The position numbers and the translations under genes are program-made. Shown one piece after another: positions 22,432 to 33,910 of a stretch of 64,000 nucleotides of DNA. Numbering within the stretch: the stretch's first letter is position 1; every line of letters begins with the position of its first letter. The stretch comes from Phytophthora sp. 'mugwort' (Eukaryota > Oomycota > Peronosporomycetes > Peronosporales > Peronosporaceae): NCBI GenBank assembly GCA_033558025.1, contig JAUCEF010000013.1:3341001-3405000 (forward strand). Direction: 5' to 3'. The notes beneath the pieces were generated by a model. The model did no database searches, had not been told where the DNA came from, and saw only the letters and a list, made by a program, of their open reading frames with translations.

Positions 22432-24530
22432 AGAATGACCAAGACGCGATCTGACAGCGGTGCGAATACGCCTGCTAAGCATGTTGCTTCCAAGCAGCAG
22501 GATAAGAACTCGAAGCCGTCCGGCAAAGGCTCTGCCGCTGAGGGATCCACCAAAGTGGCATCCAAGGTGATACCCAAGGCACTTCAACCGCCAGAGGAGG
22601 ACCCTGAGGACTCCTCGTGGACTATGGGGGAGGACTCGGACAAGTCTCGTCCTGGAGCGATAACGAGATCCCGCTCGTCAAGGGGTCTGACGGCGGCCCG
22701 AGTCAGTCAGACTCGCTTGGGTCCCGTACCCCGCTGTCTAGCCATAAGGCGACGATGGCGACGCGCCGAAGACGCCCGAGCGCCAGGGGAGCCCGTGCTC
22801 ACCCAAGGAGGACGAAGCGAAAACCTCGTTCTCCGGTCAAGAACTTGACGCTCGCTGAGGCAACTGCCCGCGTCAAGGCTGCGAAAGAAGCAACAGCCTT
22901 GGAAGTCAGCTCTAAGAGACGGGCTGCTTCCCGGTCTCCACCCCGTGAAGAGTTGGGGACCATCACTCACACTGAGAGGGGCCTCTTTAGCTCTTTTTTC
23001 AGTGAGGAGGAAGAGGGCCAAGTGGGCCGATAGATCTCTACCGATATCGACGAGCAGCAGTCGGAATACCAGGCTGCTCGTCAAAAGGGAGTGCGCGTCC
23101 GGCGACCCAGTCGCCCGCGAAGAAATATTCTTCACCTCTCCGTGGGGGACCGCCTTACGCTCCCGAGTACTTCCTTCCAGAGGAGTCCCATGGACTATTT
23201 CGATCAGCTCCATCAGCCTCGTGTAATCCTCGGCATGGAGATCTTCTATGGGCGCGATGAGCGCCACCTGGTGGATAAGCAGCCACTGTTCCAACAGAAT
23301 TTTTGTGCTGCTAGGTGCGTGCTCCTGGTACCGCACCATATTCCTCTCAAAGATTTTGCGAGTCGGCGAAAGGATCCAGAGGTCCGGTCGGGGATTCGAC
23401 CTGTCTGGGGCTACCCGTCCGTAATGCCCCAATACTGTGACTCTTTCCAGGAGGCCGAGACCGTCTTCTGTAAGTGGGCAACTACGCACTGCTCACAAGG
23501 CCAACTTGATGTTCTCTGGTGGGATCTCACGTTGGACGCCATCCTCGACCTCCAAGATCTCCGCATTGAGTTTGTCCATGTGGTATGCAAACGGCAGCTC
23601 TGTCGAGAACTGCAGAAGTATTTCGCTTCTAGTGCTCATGATGGCCGCGGGTATGGCCTTGGTTCTACGACCACACCCCATTCGGGCAAGAAAGCCCGAA
23701 CTACTTACAAAGCCGTCGCCGATTCTGTTCCCAGATCGCGACAGCCTTCGGGCAATCAGCCTGGAGGCGTTCAATCGGCTCCCATGAGCACTCATTCTAG
23801 GATTTATCCTCCACTTCACGCGGAGCTGGTGCTTCCCATGAACGCGCCGCTCCTGAGCATACGCTCCACGTGGTAGTGGGTCTCCCCATTACGGTCGAGA
23901 AGAGGCGGCGGTGCCCTCGTACGAGTACGAGTGTGGGACAACGCCCCTACGGTCTGGCCTGGACCGTGGTGTAACGCTTTCGGCTTCACCTCGAGCAGCT
24001 GATGACTGCGCTCTCCGTCGTCGGGGAGGGCCAGGGATCCTTGGGCCGGTCCATGACGACTTAAGTCGTCTGACAAGCGACTTGTTTGACCTCGAAGGGC
24101 GGGTCGACCGTCGGACCAATTACGTGGACGAGGCTTTCCGACGTCTGGACGCCCTTTGGGTGTCCGTGGACCGTGTCCGAGGGAGGTGTACCTCCTGCGG
24201 GACATCCTGCGACCTGTGCCCCAGGCGAGAGCGGCTCCTGCGTACTCCCAGCCGTACCGTTATCGCTCATACTCGTCGTATGCAGCCGGGGTTTCTTCGT
24301 ATAGAGTCCCTTCTGCAGTACCTGGACTTCTGTCCCTGGGCTCTCTCAGGCGGAGGAGACGCAGCCTCTCTTCCGCGGGCGGAGCCTGCGGGGCTGCCGT
24401 GCCCTGCGGAGCGTGGTACCACTTCAGACGTCCCATGTAGAACGTCGGGTGGTTCGTCCCATCGATTTAGGGCAGATCGATGGTGTACGCCGCACCATGC
24501 CTTGCCAGGACCGTGGACGGTCCAATGAAG
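22432..24530 (+). pseudogene. Antisense ORF between pol and the 3' LTR of gypsy A
   Basis: On the strand opposite to gag-pol, a broken frame starts MTKTRSDSGANTPAKHVASK and has a Ser/Lys/Glu-rich N-terminus. It continues with a non-repetitive section (about 23190-23876, MDYFDQLHQPRVILGMEIFY), a probable coiled coil at about 24050-24170 (LFDLEGRVDRRTNYVDEAFR) and a Pro/Ser/Tyr-rich tail. Two or three frameshifts separate the parts. A competing minus-strand frame exists at 23489-22707, but the plus strand reads as the more protein-like. No known family is recognised. Position and orientation resemble the extra antisense ORFs of some plant Tat-lineage gypsy elements. Confidence 0.45.
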
Positions 24531-27500
24531 CGGTGTTTCAACTTGTTGCTCCCTACGGAACTTAGCGCGGCTAATTGTAGGTTCCTAGTGTCTAGTAGGA
24601 TTAATTTACCCACTTTAAACACGTTTAAGATTCCTCTTCCATGTTTTGTCTGAGTACTCCTTTTGTTTGTCCTGTGTCTCGCCATGACATCACGGACACG
24701 GCTGACTACGGTCAGCCTGGTGTGTATAAAACTCTCACTTGTTTCCACAAGGAAACTGGTCGCATCTGCAAGACCCGGGAGGAAAGCGCTTTCCGAGCCT
24801 CTCCCCCACTTAGAACTGAAGGCGGGGCGCTCCTCGTAAAGTGAGCGGCACCCTCGTGAATGGCGTAAGCCATTCAGGTAGAACGGTGTATACCCGGCCG
24901 ATGCGTGAACCGCACGCTTGAGTGCAAAAGCAACTACTGCAGGCGCTCTGACCAAGTGGGAGGAGACTCCGCACAGATACTGCGTAGAGTGCCCTCAAGC
25001 ACTCGGTTGAAACCCTCCATCTGCTCATCCGTTTGAGAATGATCGGCAGTGGACATGTGCAGCCTCGATCCAAGTAGTTGGAACAGCGCACCATAGCGCA
25101 CCGGTAAACCGCGGGTCACGACCCGAGCCAATTATCTCCGGCAGACCATGATGGCGAAAAATGCCATCCGGAAGAGCTTCGCAGCCTGTTCCCCGGTCAC
25201 TGTCGCTTTAACCGGAGCAAGATGCACCATCTTGCTCAGACGGCACGCGAACACGAGGACGCAAGTGTTTCCGTGGATGTCTGATGGAAGTCCAAATATA
25301 TGTAATATATGTAGCCCAAACTCATCGACTTCCAGCAGTCCACTGGGACGGGCAGGCTCTGCAAAGGGGCCGAGGCGTGCCCGGCGGGTTTCACATGTCT
25401 TCACGTACTGTGCGACCCACTCGTACATATGGGCCCACCAAAGTACTGAGAGACCGATTGGAAGGTCTTCTCGCGGCCCAGTGACCGCTGGACGGTGCAT
25501 CATGCGCCTCCTGAAGGATGCCAAACTTGAGATCCTCATCGTTTGGTACGACTACCCGAGGGGGTTCATGGGGATCCACTCGATAGTAGAGCAGGCCATA
25601 GCCCCACTCGTATCGATGGAGCCGGGCTCTCTGACGTGGCGTGAGCCACTCGGTCTTGGCTTCCTTGCCAGCGGCCAGGAAACGCACCAGAGGTGCCAGG
25701 GCTTCGTCGCCCCGATACGCCATGCGTATCTGATCGCATAGATCGGTCGTGGCGCGGCTAATGTGCGCCAGCTCATAGTCCGGCCTGCGTGACAACTCAT
25801 CGGCAAGCACGTTGATCTTGCCAGGCTTGTACTCGACGCGGAAGTTGCATTCCGCGAAAAAAGACAGCCACCTCGCCATCCGCTGGGACAAATGGGGCGA
25901 ATTCGTCGCCGTCCGTAAGAATGCGTGATCGGTGTAGATCACAAAGGGCTGGGAGCCCAGGAGGTGCACCCGGAGCTTGACAAGGGCGTACTTCATGGCA
26001 AGCAGCTCCTTGTCAGGAACGGGGTAGTTCCGTTCGGCAAACTTGAGCTGCCTGCTGGACTGAAACGAGATCACTCGTTCACGTCCTGCTGCATCGTGCT
26101 GCAGCAATGCACATCAGATTGCATAATCGGATGCATCGCAGACGAAGGTGAACGGCTTCGTCTCGTCCGGCGGTGCCAGGACAGGCGCCTTCTAAAGGCT
26201 TGCCTTAACATTGTCAAAGGCTTCCTGGTGCTCACGCCCCCAGTGCCATTCGGTATCCTGCATTAGAAGATCCGACAAGGGTCTAGCCAGACCCGCGTAC
26301 CCTTCGCTGTACTTGTGGAGGTAGTTGGTCAAGCTCAACCACTTCCTCAAGTCCTTCTGGGAACTTGGGTTGGCCAAGCCGAAATGGCCTTGACCTTCTC
26401 CGGGTCGGCTCGAACGCCGACGTTGCTCACGAAGCAACCGAGAAGTTTGATCTCTGGCGCCGCGAAGACGCACTGGTCGATGTTGGCATAGAGCTTGTTC
26501 GCTCCCATGACCTCCAACATTCGACAGAGTTGCTCCAAATGCACGTCCATAGCCGTCTTGCCTCCCTCGGTACGGCTATGGACGAAGATGTCGTCGAAGT
26601 ATGACTGTGCGTAAGCGCACTGGTCTCAACCACTGCGTGAGCAGGCGATTGAACGTCGCCGGGGCTTTAGACAGACCCTGTGGCATTACAAGCCACGCTC
26701 AGCGCATATCGCTCCGATTGCTCACTCCAGTGAGCGGGATGCCGTTCTCGCGCATCCGTTTCTGGTAGTATCCGTCCACCAGATCCAGGGAGATGTATAA
26801 CTCACACCCCGCCATGTTGTTTAACAACACATGCTTTCACGGGATGGGTGTCTGGTCCGGCACCGTTGCGCTGTTCAGCTTATTAAAAGCATGAACCAGA
26901 CGTCACTTCCCGTTCGGTTTCTGAACGCAGAAGGTTGGCGTCGAGTGTGGGGATTTCGATTCCCGCACCATGCCTGCCTCGGCCTTTGCGGCGAAGAAGG
27001 CATCAATGACCTCGCACTGCTCTCGAGGCAGTGGCCGTTCTAGCGACACAGTACGTTGTGCCCGGCACGAGATCAATCTCGTGCCTGATCCCACGATCCA
27101 GTGAGAGTTGAGGCGGTGGATCCTTGGACACCACGTCCTCGAACTCCTTCATCAAAGGATACACTGGATCCTTTGGGTTCTTGAGAATCTCAGAACCCAA
27201 GCGCGAGACACGCCGGGAGGAGAATGCCTCCAGGACGCCCTCGTCCATAACCGAGGAGGAATTCAACTCCTCTGGAGTGGACTCTTGCTTCAAGAGTACC
27301 ACCTCCGCGATTTCACCTGCCTTCAGGTCGGCCAGGAAATTTGTCGGCGTCAACTCTTCGAGGTTCAGGAGCTCTAAACCTTTTAGCAGCGCTCTATGCC
27401 GCCTGCCTTGACCCGATGGCCGGTCTCGCCGTCGAGGATGTGATAACACCCTTCGACTGGTGCGTCGGAAGAACCCGGGAACTGGGTCCCGAGTCGCTTG

Positions 27501-28494
27501 AATCGACTCCAGTCTGAAACGACTTCAGACTCGACTTGCGGTGTCGATTATGTCGTCGACGGCGACCGTGACGTGGTACTTCGTTACCCACGTCTGTGGA
27601 CGGCTCATTGACGACGTCCAAATCCTCTAGGGCTTCATGTGGAACATGGTTACCCACACAAGAAGCGAGGCTCGCCGCTCTTCTTCAGTTAAGGTCAGGG
27701 CGACCTGGTGTGGAATAAGGTTACCCACCCAGGAAGCGCATTTTACGTCTTCCTCGCCAGTTTCGGTCTGGGTGACTTGGTGTGGACCTAGGTTACCCAC
27801 CTGGCCAATACCACCAGGCACCGCCACTCTTGAAGCCTTGGCCGCCGGCCTAGAATCCGGCGGGGGTCGAGGGTTATCCTGTACGGACTGCCTCACTCGA
27901 CCAGGCGCAGCTTCTGCTGCCACGTTTCTAGGGACTCGCAATATGTCGGCGGCTCCCAAAAATTTACTGGATGCTCCTACATCCCGGCGCCCCTTTCGGA
28001 CGCCCCAGTTCCTGGCAGAGGTGAGAACATGAACTCACCAATGTTTTGCCAGTAGCTGCGGGCCGGCTGGCCCCGGTGGCTTTATTTCGCTAATCGATCC
28101 ATGGCTCATGTTCCTCGAGCCAGGGCATGCCCAGGATCAAGTCATACTTGTCCATCTCTAGGACAGTAGACTGCTACATGCTGTCGATGTATTCGAACTT
28201 CACAGCTAGATCCACATGGATATTGGGACCGGTAATCACCATTCCATCGGCCAGTTGTACGACGCTGTCCCGTTGCCTAAAGCATCAGCCAACTTGTGCT
28301 GTTCCCCGCAACAGTCTCGCGGCGTGCGAGGTTCTTCGACGCCCCGGATTCAATTAAAATTCGGAAGGGATGGATATATCACCGATCATTTTCGTGTATC
28401 ACTAGCAGCCCAATACTGCCCTTCTTCCATTCGAGAGTGCAAAGCGTTCAGGGGATAAGTCTCCATGGTGCGCGCAACCCGCGCACCGCTCATG
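24467..28494 (-). pseudogene. gypsy A pol: protease, RT, RNase H, integrase (degenerate)
   Basis: In minus order: a protease region at about 28350-28100 (ILIESGASKNLARRETVAG, later YDLILGMPWLEEHEPWID); RT at about 27090-26300 (GMVRESKSPHSTPTFCVQKP, LVDGYYQ, SKAPATFNRLLT, LRKWLSLTNYLHKYSEGYA); RNase H at 26107-25391 (DKELLAMKYALVKLRVHLLG, YTDHAFLRT); and integrase core plus C-terminus at about 25540-24467 (HMSTADHSQTDEQMEGFNRV, YTPFYLNGLRH). Several frameshifts and stops make it non-coding. The protease motif has Glu where Asp is expected. Confidence 0.85.
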
Positions 28495-28499
28495 AGACG

Positions 28500-29484
28500 A
28501 AGATATCCCCCAGTAGGTCGCCCCGCCCTTAATGATGCCCAGCGTTCGCCTGCCCACGGGGCCGCGGCCGTTGCCAGCGACACTTAATCCTGATGGTTTT
28601 GGGAGGGAAACGTTTACGTTTTCCCTCCGCAAAACAGGCACGTGCCATGTGCCCTCGCTTACCACAGCTTTCGAATATCGTGCTGCTTGGCGAGCCCAAG
28701 TTCCATGAAAACTGGCCCGCTGGGGCCCCCGCGACTTGGTGTCGCTGCCCTGCCAGATCGCCGCCGTCGTGCAAGCCTGGTGGTGACTGTACTCCTCTTA
28801 GAAAGCGACTTGGATTGCCTCCTCCAGAGGGTTGGCCTACACCCGAAATAGCTGGGTGCGCGCCGGGCCTACTCTTAGCCGTCCATGAACACCGTCACCT
28901 TGATGTGTTCATGGAGTGGGTCCCCCATGAGGGATGCGGTCAGCTACCGCATCTCCTGGATGTACTCGTGCAGCGCACATCTTCCCTGTTTACATGACAG
29001 GTAGCGTGACCGCTGGGGGTACTCGTAGATCCCCGGAAGGAACGCGGCTCTAAGCTGCTCACACAGCTAGGATGTGAAGCATCCAGGCGTTGTCGCTTTC
29101 CGCGTATACGCCCAACTTTTAGCACCACCTCTACGGTTGGAGAGGACAAAAGCCGCTCGGAGGTTCTCGGAAGAGATGAGAGCCACATGCATTGCGAGTT
29201 CTACTTCTCGTACCCAAAAGTTAGGTTTCACCTTCTTTCCCGTCGTACGGGTTTATCTTCACCCTTAACAGCTTGGGGTAGACTGGTTTCGGCTCTGCGG
29301 CCAGAACCTGCAGGTTGTTTGGACGCGTGCAATGAGCCCCTGCTTGTACATGTCGAAGGCGTTCACGTGCTCGACCTGTTCAGCTTGCGTTACGACGCCA
29401 AGCATCCATGCCAAAGATGCCAGCCATCTTACGAACGGACTCAAACTGTGAGTTTTGATATGAGGGCAACTCATTCCGGTCCAT
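28500..29484 (-). pseudogene. gypsy A gag with zinc knuckle (degenerate)
   Basis: A start at 29484 (MDRNELPSY...) matches the gag start of element C at 57916. Fragments include VQTTCRFWPQSRNQSTP near the N-terminus and a CCHC-like knuckle, CGKRGHMARAC, around 28640-28670. Stops and shifts break the frame within the first 50 codons. Confidence 0.7.
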
Positions 29485-29537
29485 GTTGCTAGGACCCAGA
29501 GGTTTCAGGTAGTAGCCCGCGCAGGCGTGGATTGACT

Positions 29538-29550
29538 ACAAGTGCTACCA
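29538..29550 (-). other. Primer-binding site of gypsy element A
   Basis: TGGTAGCACTTGT on the minus strand, 2 nt after the 5' LTR. The first eight bases fit the 3' end of a eukaryotic initiator tRNA-Met (…TGCTACCA). The same 13-mer occurs in elements C and D. Confidence 0.7.
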
Positions 29551-29552
29551 AG

Positions 29553-29913
29553 TGTGACGGGGCACACAACATCTTGCGCACAGGAAGTGTGACATCCGGA
29601 GAGTATACAAACTCTCAGTGAACGGCAGGCTAGTCCGTGGCCTGTGGGACTGTTACCAAAATTAGGTAGATTTAAAACTGAATATATTTATAGGTGACCA
29701 CTTTTAAGGCGTATACATACTAACTATTAGTCACTTATAAAGTACCCTAGATGTTATCCTATTGGGTGGCTCTGGGGTCTTTGTGCCATATGTGCGATAC
29801 CCATCCTTGATGTCATTACCGTGACGTCATAGTGATGCTGGCTACATCACTTAGGATACTTGGGTATACCATTCTGAAGAGTGACTTGGCACTCTTCATG
29901 TAACCCCCTTACA
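29553..29913 (-). repeat. 5' LTR of gypsy element A
   Basis: 361 bp with TG...CA ends. It contains TGACGTCA at 29822-29829 and a minus-strand TATAAATA at 29692-29685. It is followed on the plus strand by the target-site copy CCGTT. Confidence 0.9.
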
Positions 29914-30420
29914 CCGTTACGTTAATATTAACGGGACCCCTCCGCACAAACTCACACTGAAAGAGGGCTCTCCCATCATGGTGATGAGGAACCTGAACCC
30001 TGACCTCGGGTTGTGCAATGGATCGCGTCTTTGTGTAGTCGAGCTCAAGCCCCGCGTTATACATGCCTCCATCATGACAGGCGAGCGTCAAGGCTAGCAG
30101 TGTTCATCCCGCGGATTGTGTTCATTACTGGCGGGGACGCGCGCGTGTTCCCGTTTCGGCTGCGAGCAAGCAGTTTCCGGAGCAACCAAACTTCGCCATG
30201 ACCATCAATATAGCGCAAGGGCAAACGGTGCAAAATCTGGGACTGTATCTGTTGACATCGTGTTCCTCGCACGAACAACGTACGTGGCGTTGTCAAGAGT
30301 ATCAGCATGATCGAGACTCAAGATATCCGGAGCTGGAGAAAGCGGATAGAGCTTACACACCGAATATAGTCTACCATAAACGACGGGTCACCGCAACACA
30401 TGGGCTCGGTGCAACACCGT
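29914..30420 (+). pseudogene. Helitron helicase, 3' part (resumes after gypsy A)
   Basis: Right after the gypsy target site the frame reads YVNINGTPPHKLTLKEGSPI, then MVMRNLNPDLGLCNGSRLCV. Frame-shifted pieces VFIPRIVF, VFPFRLRASSFRSNQTS and MTINIAQGQTVQNLGLYL follow, ending near TTYVALSRV. These are the C-terminal PIF1-like motifs (LLRNLNP, GLCNGTRL, MTINKSQGQT, YVALSRV) of Helitron helicases and complement the part ending at 21890. Confidence 0.85.
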
Positions 30421-31310
30421 AAAAACTTACAATCGAGAACAGAGAAAGAACGTAAACAGGCTTTGATGAAAAACACCCCTGTTAGTACTATCATTTGTAA
30501 GTAAAATCATAAATAATTGTTAAATTTCTAATGATTTGCATTTCTTTCGAACCAGAATCATTCTTACCACGTAAAAAGTTCAAAGTTTATAAAAATTTAT
30601 ATAGCAATGGGACTTTTTACACCTGTCGCACCGAGACCGTGGTTTACGATACAGACGTATATTCGACTGAATGCAAGAGGTAGACACAGCACTTTTAACT
30701 TTACCAAAATACAGTACATGTATGTGTTCCTTTACACAGAGAACAGCGTAAAAACCTAACCATCACCAGTCCCCGCCTTCGCTTCGCTCGGCGGGGGATG
30801 TGAGCTGTAGTGGGGCGAGCTGGATCGATCGCAACGGGCTGGGACCTAATACACGCATATTAGATAACGTACCTGATCGCATGGAGGTGGCTCGCCACAA
30901 TTGCAGGGTAAACTGTGCTGGCGTGCCCGTTGGGAAACGGACACGTTCGTTACGTAACTGATATCTACCCTATTAGAATAAGTATAATATAAAGCAAGCG
31001 TGCGGAAGGAACGCGAAGAGGCAAGGCACCGGCCATGCATGTCACTCACAACCTACTATTTTCAGCCAGCCTCAATTCGTCCAAGCAAAGTCCCCGGAAG
31101 CTGTTCTGGCCCCGCCCGTCACGGGTTCCTCCTCAAGTGCTATACCAACAATATGCAGAACCCAGAAGAGAACCAGGAAGACTCTACGACGACACACAGC
31201 GCCCGCTTCGCGGGAGGTGTTTGGCTGGTCCGATGACTAAGGTAGTTCAGTACTCGGAAGCTACGTTACGTACGTATTTACAATTCAAATCCCATCTCTT
31301 TAATATAGTT
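30421..31310. other. Region after the Helitron; candidate 3' terminal hairpin
   Basis: AT-rich up to 30760. A GC-rich hairpin follows, with stem CCCCGCC at 30771-30777 and GGCGGGG at 30790-30796 around a 12-nt loop. Such a hairpin shortly before CTRR marks Helitron 3' ends. CTGG occurs about 15 nt further on, but the spacing is not ideal. No gene is seen in the rest. Confidence 0.35.
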
Positions 31311-32100
31311 TAGGGATACTTCCAAAGGGGGAATCGAATCGAAAATTATTCAAGGGGGGGGAGATAGTTAGGCTGCCGATAATAACACTAGAAGGTAGGT
31401 TTTACAAACTTTATATCTTCCAAGCATTATCGCTGGGCGGCAACGACGCAGATGTCGTGAATGTACCGCCCGGCCTGACCATTACGACGGAGGTGTGCCA
31501 AGAATTCTACGCGGTAGGAAGGCGCCTGCACGACGACCTGAAGGACGCGATGCGCCGGGAGAAGATGCTGGGCATGACGTTCGCTGACGCGACGAACCCG
31601 CTGCCAGTAACGGTGCGCTCAGACGTGACCATTTCGATGCCCGTGAATGATGAACACGGTGCTGAACCTGGGATTGAACGATGTAATCGTCAAGGGCGCG
31701 GCCAAACGCGGCAGTCGGCCGCTTCGGTACGACTGGTAGCGCCCCTACTACTAACAACCACACGCTTACCTAGCGTTAATGCATAAGCTTTAGATTGGGG
31801 GGGGGGTCGAAGTAAAAAAATCCATAAAAAGAAAGTGCAAGGAGCGTTCTGATTGGACGGCGAGACTCAGTTGATCGCTTTCGTTGAAAGACCTCATGAA
31901 GGGCTTTTATGGAGGACACAAAAAAAGCAGGGAAGTGCACGAAGCTCGATGAGAAGTATCAGCTCGAAGAAGGTGATCGCGACGGTGTCATTTTCCCTGT
32001 CTGCTGTCGTCGTCTATGCAAGTAACAAGCGTCGTTGGCCAGCCGTGTATACACGGCGCTTCTCCGTGCAGAGTGGAATATGGCTGCGCTTACTTCGAGG

Positions 32101-33024
32101 CTCCGCATACGCTGAAGGATGTTTCGTGAGAATCTTCGCTGCAATCGTACTACGTTCCTCGCATTGTTGCCCTCTTTCAAGCGTGATGGCCTCGTGTCAC
32201 CGGCTCCCCCGTCCCAACGCACTCTTTGGTATTCGAGAACAAGTAGCTGTTGCGCTGTTCTAAGTGCCGCATGCAACTGGGGTCTATTCAGCAGGGGAAA
32301 TTGTTGCTGCATATAAGTGCCAGTCACTCATGTACACCCGCCAAGTCGTTCAAGTCGTAACGTCCTTCTACGAAGAAACTATTTGCTTACCGTCCACGCA
32401 CGCAGAGTGGGTTGCTGTCTTCGCGGGATTTGAGTAGTTGAATTGATTTCTCAAGGTAGCAGGCGCCATCGACGGCACGCTAATTCGTATCAAGCATTTG
32501 GAGTATTTTGAGGGCTTCTATTGCCGCAAGGGGTTCCCGGCATTCAATGTACTATCTGTGACGAACCAAGAAGCAGTTCATCGCCTTCTCCATCCGAAAC
32601 GGAGCCCAGAACGACCAGTCCGTGCTGAACAGGTCGCACTTCGGCAGAACATAGACTACCGCAAGGAGCACACTATCTTGGAGACGTTGGCTACAAGCTC
32701 ACTAGACACATCCTAACTCCTCATCCGATCGAGTTCGGTATGCCGATGCGGCGCAGCCGATATAACTACGTGCAAAGTCACACACGGATTGTCGTCGAGC
32801 AGGCATTTGGCAGACTGAAGGTCATCTTTCGAATATACAAGCAGCCTCTACTGCTAAACACTCCAGAATACATGGGAAGGACCATAATAGCCACCCTTGT
32901 CCTCTACAACTGGCTGATAGAACACAACGACGAAACTCATGAAGAGCAGCAAGTAACTCATATAGAGGACGACTTTACACGCGAACATGAAGATCCTGAT
33001 GGCTTAGTCTACCGAGACGCTTAA
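32101..33024 (+). pseudogene. HARBI1-like DDE transposase (frameshifted)
   Basis: An N-terminal helical part at about 32119 (RENLRCNRTTFLALL) leads to the catalytic region. The first Asp is in AGAIDGTLIRIK (about 32465-32500), the second in YLGDVGYKLTRHILTPHPIE (about 32680) and the Glu in RIVVEQAFGRLKVIFR (about 32780). The final frame, 32740..33024, ends after an acidic tail. All three catalytic residues persist, but at least two frameshifts divide the gene. Confidence 0.75.
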
Positions 33025-33052
33025 TCTCAGCAGCTATACCAAACCTACCTCA

Positions 33053-33910
33053 CACGTTGAGTTCAATCCACTGCTGTTCCGTATTGCCCGTTAGAAAAGT
33101 TAATAATGCAGTATTTATCTTCTGTGACTCCTCGAGAGCTTCCACTATGCGCTGCTGAGTTCTTTGAATCTCTGCCAATTGCGCCGTTAGGCTGGCGTTC
33201 TCATTCTGTCTATCTAGCGTCGAAAGCGCAGCTGCCAGCGATGTTCCATACCCACTAACGCTTCGGTAGGTCCAACTTGCGCTTCTTGCGCATTCCATCA
33301 TGTCGACCTAGTTCCGACGCAACGACATCTTCACGGGAGTGCTCTTCTCCGGCGTCCATGTCGTCAGGTCCCGGATCCTCGTCAACCTCGCTCTCGGAGA
33401 TGCAACTGCCCCTATCGGAAGCCTCTGTGGCGAAGAGCGATAGCTGCATGCCGCTTATCAAAAAAAATACTGGTTACAAAGCCTCTTCTTGTCACCAAAA
33501 TACTGAACGAGGAGCGACCAGTAGCTAGGGTACTCCATCGGCTTCTCTGCATTCCAGTCGCGACTTCTTCTGCTTTAATCTGTCCGTAAGAGCCTTCACA
33601 GCGTTGAATTTGTTTTAAGTTGCTCAATGGAGGCTGCGAGACGGTGTTTCTTGTTGAAAGCGCGCCTAATCTTCTCCCAAAGTTTCGCGAGTTGTGCCCG
33701 TCCATTGTTTCGCAAGAAGGCAGGCCCGTACTTCAACATTCGGAGGCGCAGGAAAGTCTGAAGGCGGGCATCCTCCCACGTCAGGCGAGGGGCTTTGGTT
33801 TGAGCTGGCGCTGGTGTGAGTACATGCTCTAAGGGGGGGGGGGGGGGGGCAGTTCTGGAGCCGGCGTCGAGGAGCTCACGGCGATTCCGGAATGAAGCCA
33901 GTCCAATCAA
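33053..33910 (-). pseudogene. Harbinger-associated Myb/SANT-like protein (frameshifted)
   Basis: The minus strand reads a poly-Pro stretch, then LTWEDARLQTFLRLRMLKYG, KLWEKIRRAFNKKH and YYWSLLVQYFG, the trihelix/Myb-like arrangement found in the accessory protein of Harbinger elements. After a break comes a C-terminal coiled coil (LAEIQRTQQRIVEALEESQK) ending near 33053. A 17-nt G run at 33833-33849 encodes the Pro tract and is a likely slippage site. The accessory protein normally helps the transposase enter the nucleus and bind the ends. Confidence 0.65.

Larger units (their letters stand above)
21891..29913 (-). mobile_element. Ty3/gypsy LTR retrotransposon A, degenerate, nested in Helitron
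   Basis: Direct repeats of 360 and 361 bp bound the element and both have TG...CA ends. Its genes run on the minus strand, so the LTR at 29553..29913 is the 5' LTR. A primer-binding site lies 2 nt inside the 5' LTR and a polypurine tract lies beside the 3' LTR. The flanking 5-mers are CCATT (21886-21890) and CCGTT (29914-29918), a target-site duplication with one change. The LTRs differ at roughly 15-20% of positions by eye, so the insertion is old. Gag and pol carry many stops and shifts. Confidence 0.9.

Noticed and set aside
22707..23489. 260-codon minus-strand frame in gypsy A
   Set aside because: It overlaps the more protein-like plus-strand ORF and lacks any gag or pol motif. I kept the plus strand as the better candidate, but the choice is not certain.
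31346..31800. Gene in the left part of the Harbinger element (frame 31457-31786)
   Set aside because: It does not start with a convincing ATG, lacks recognisable motifs and ends in biased sequence; treated as element-internal non-coding or relic DNA.
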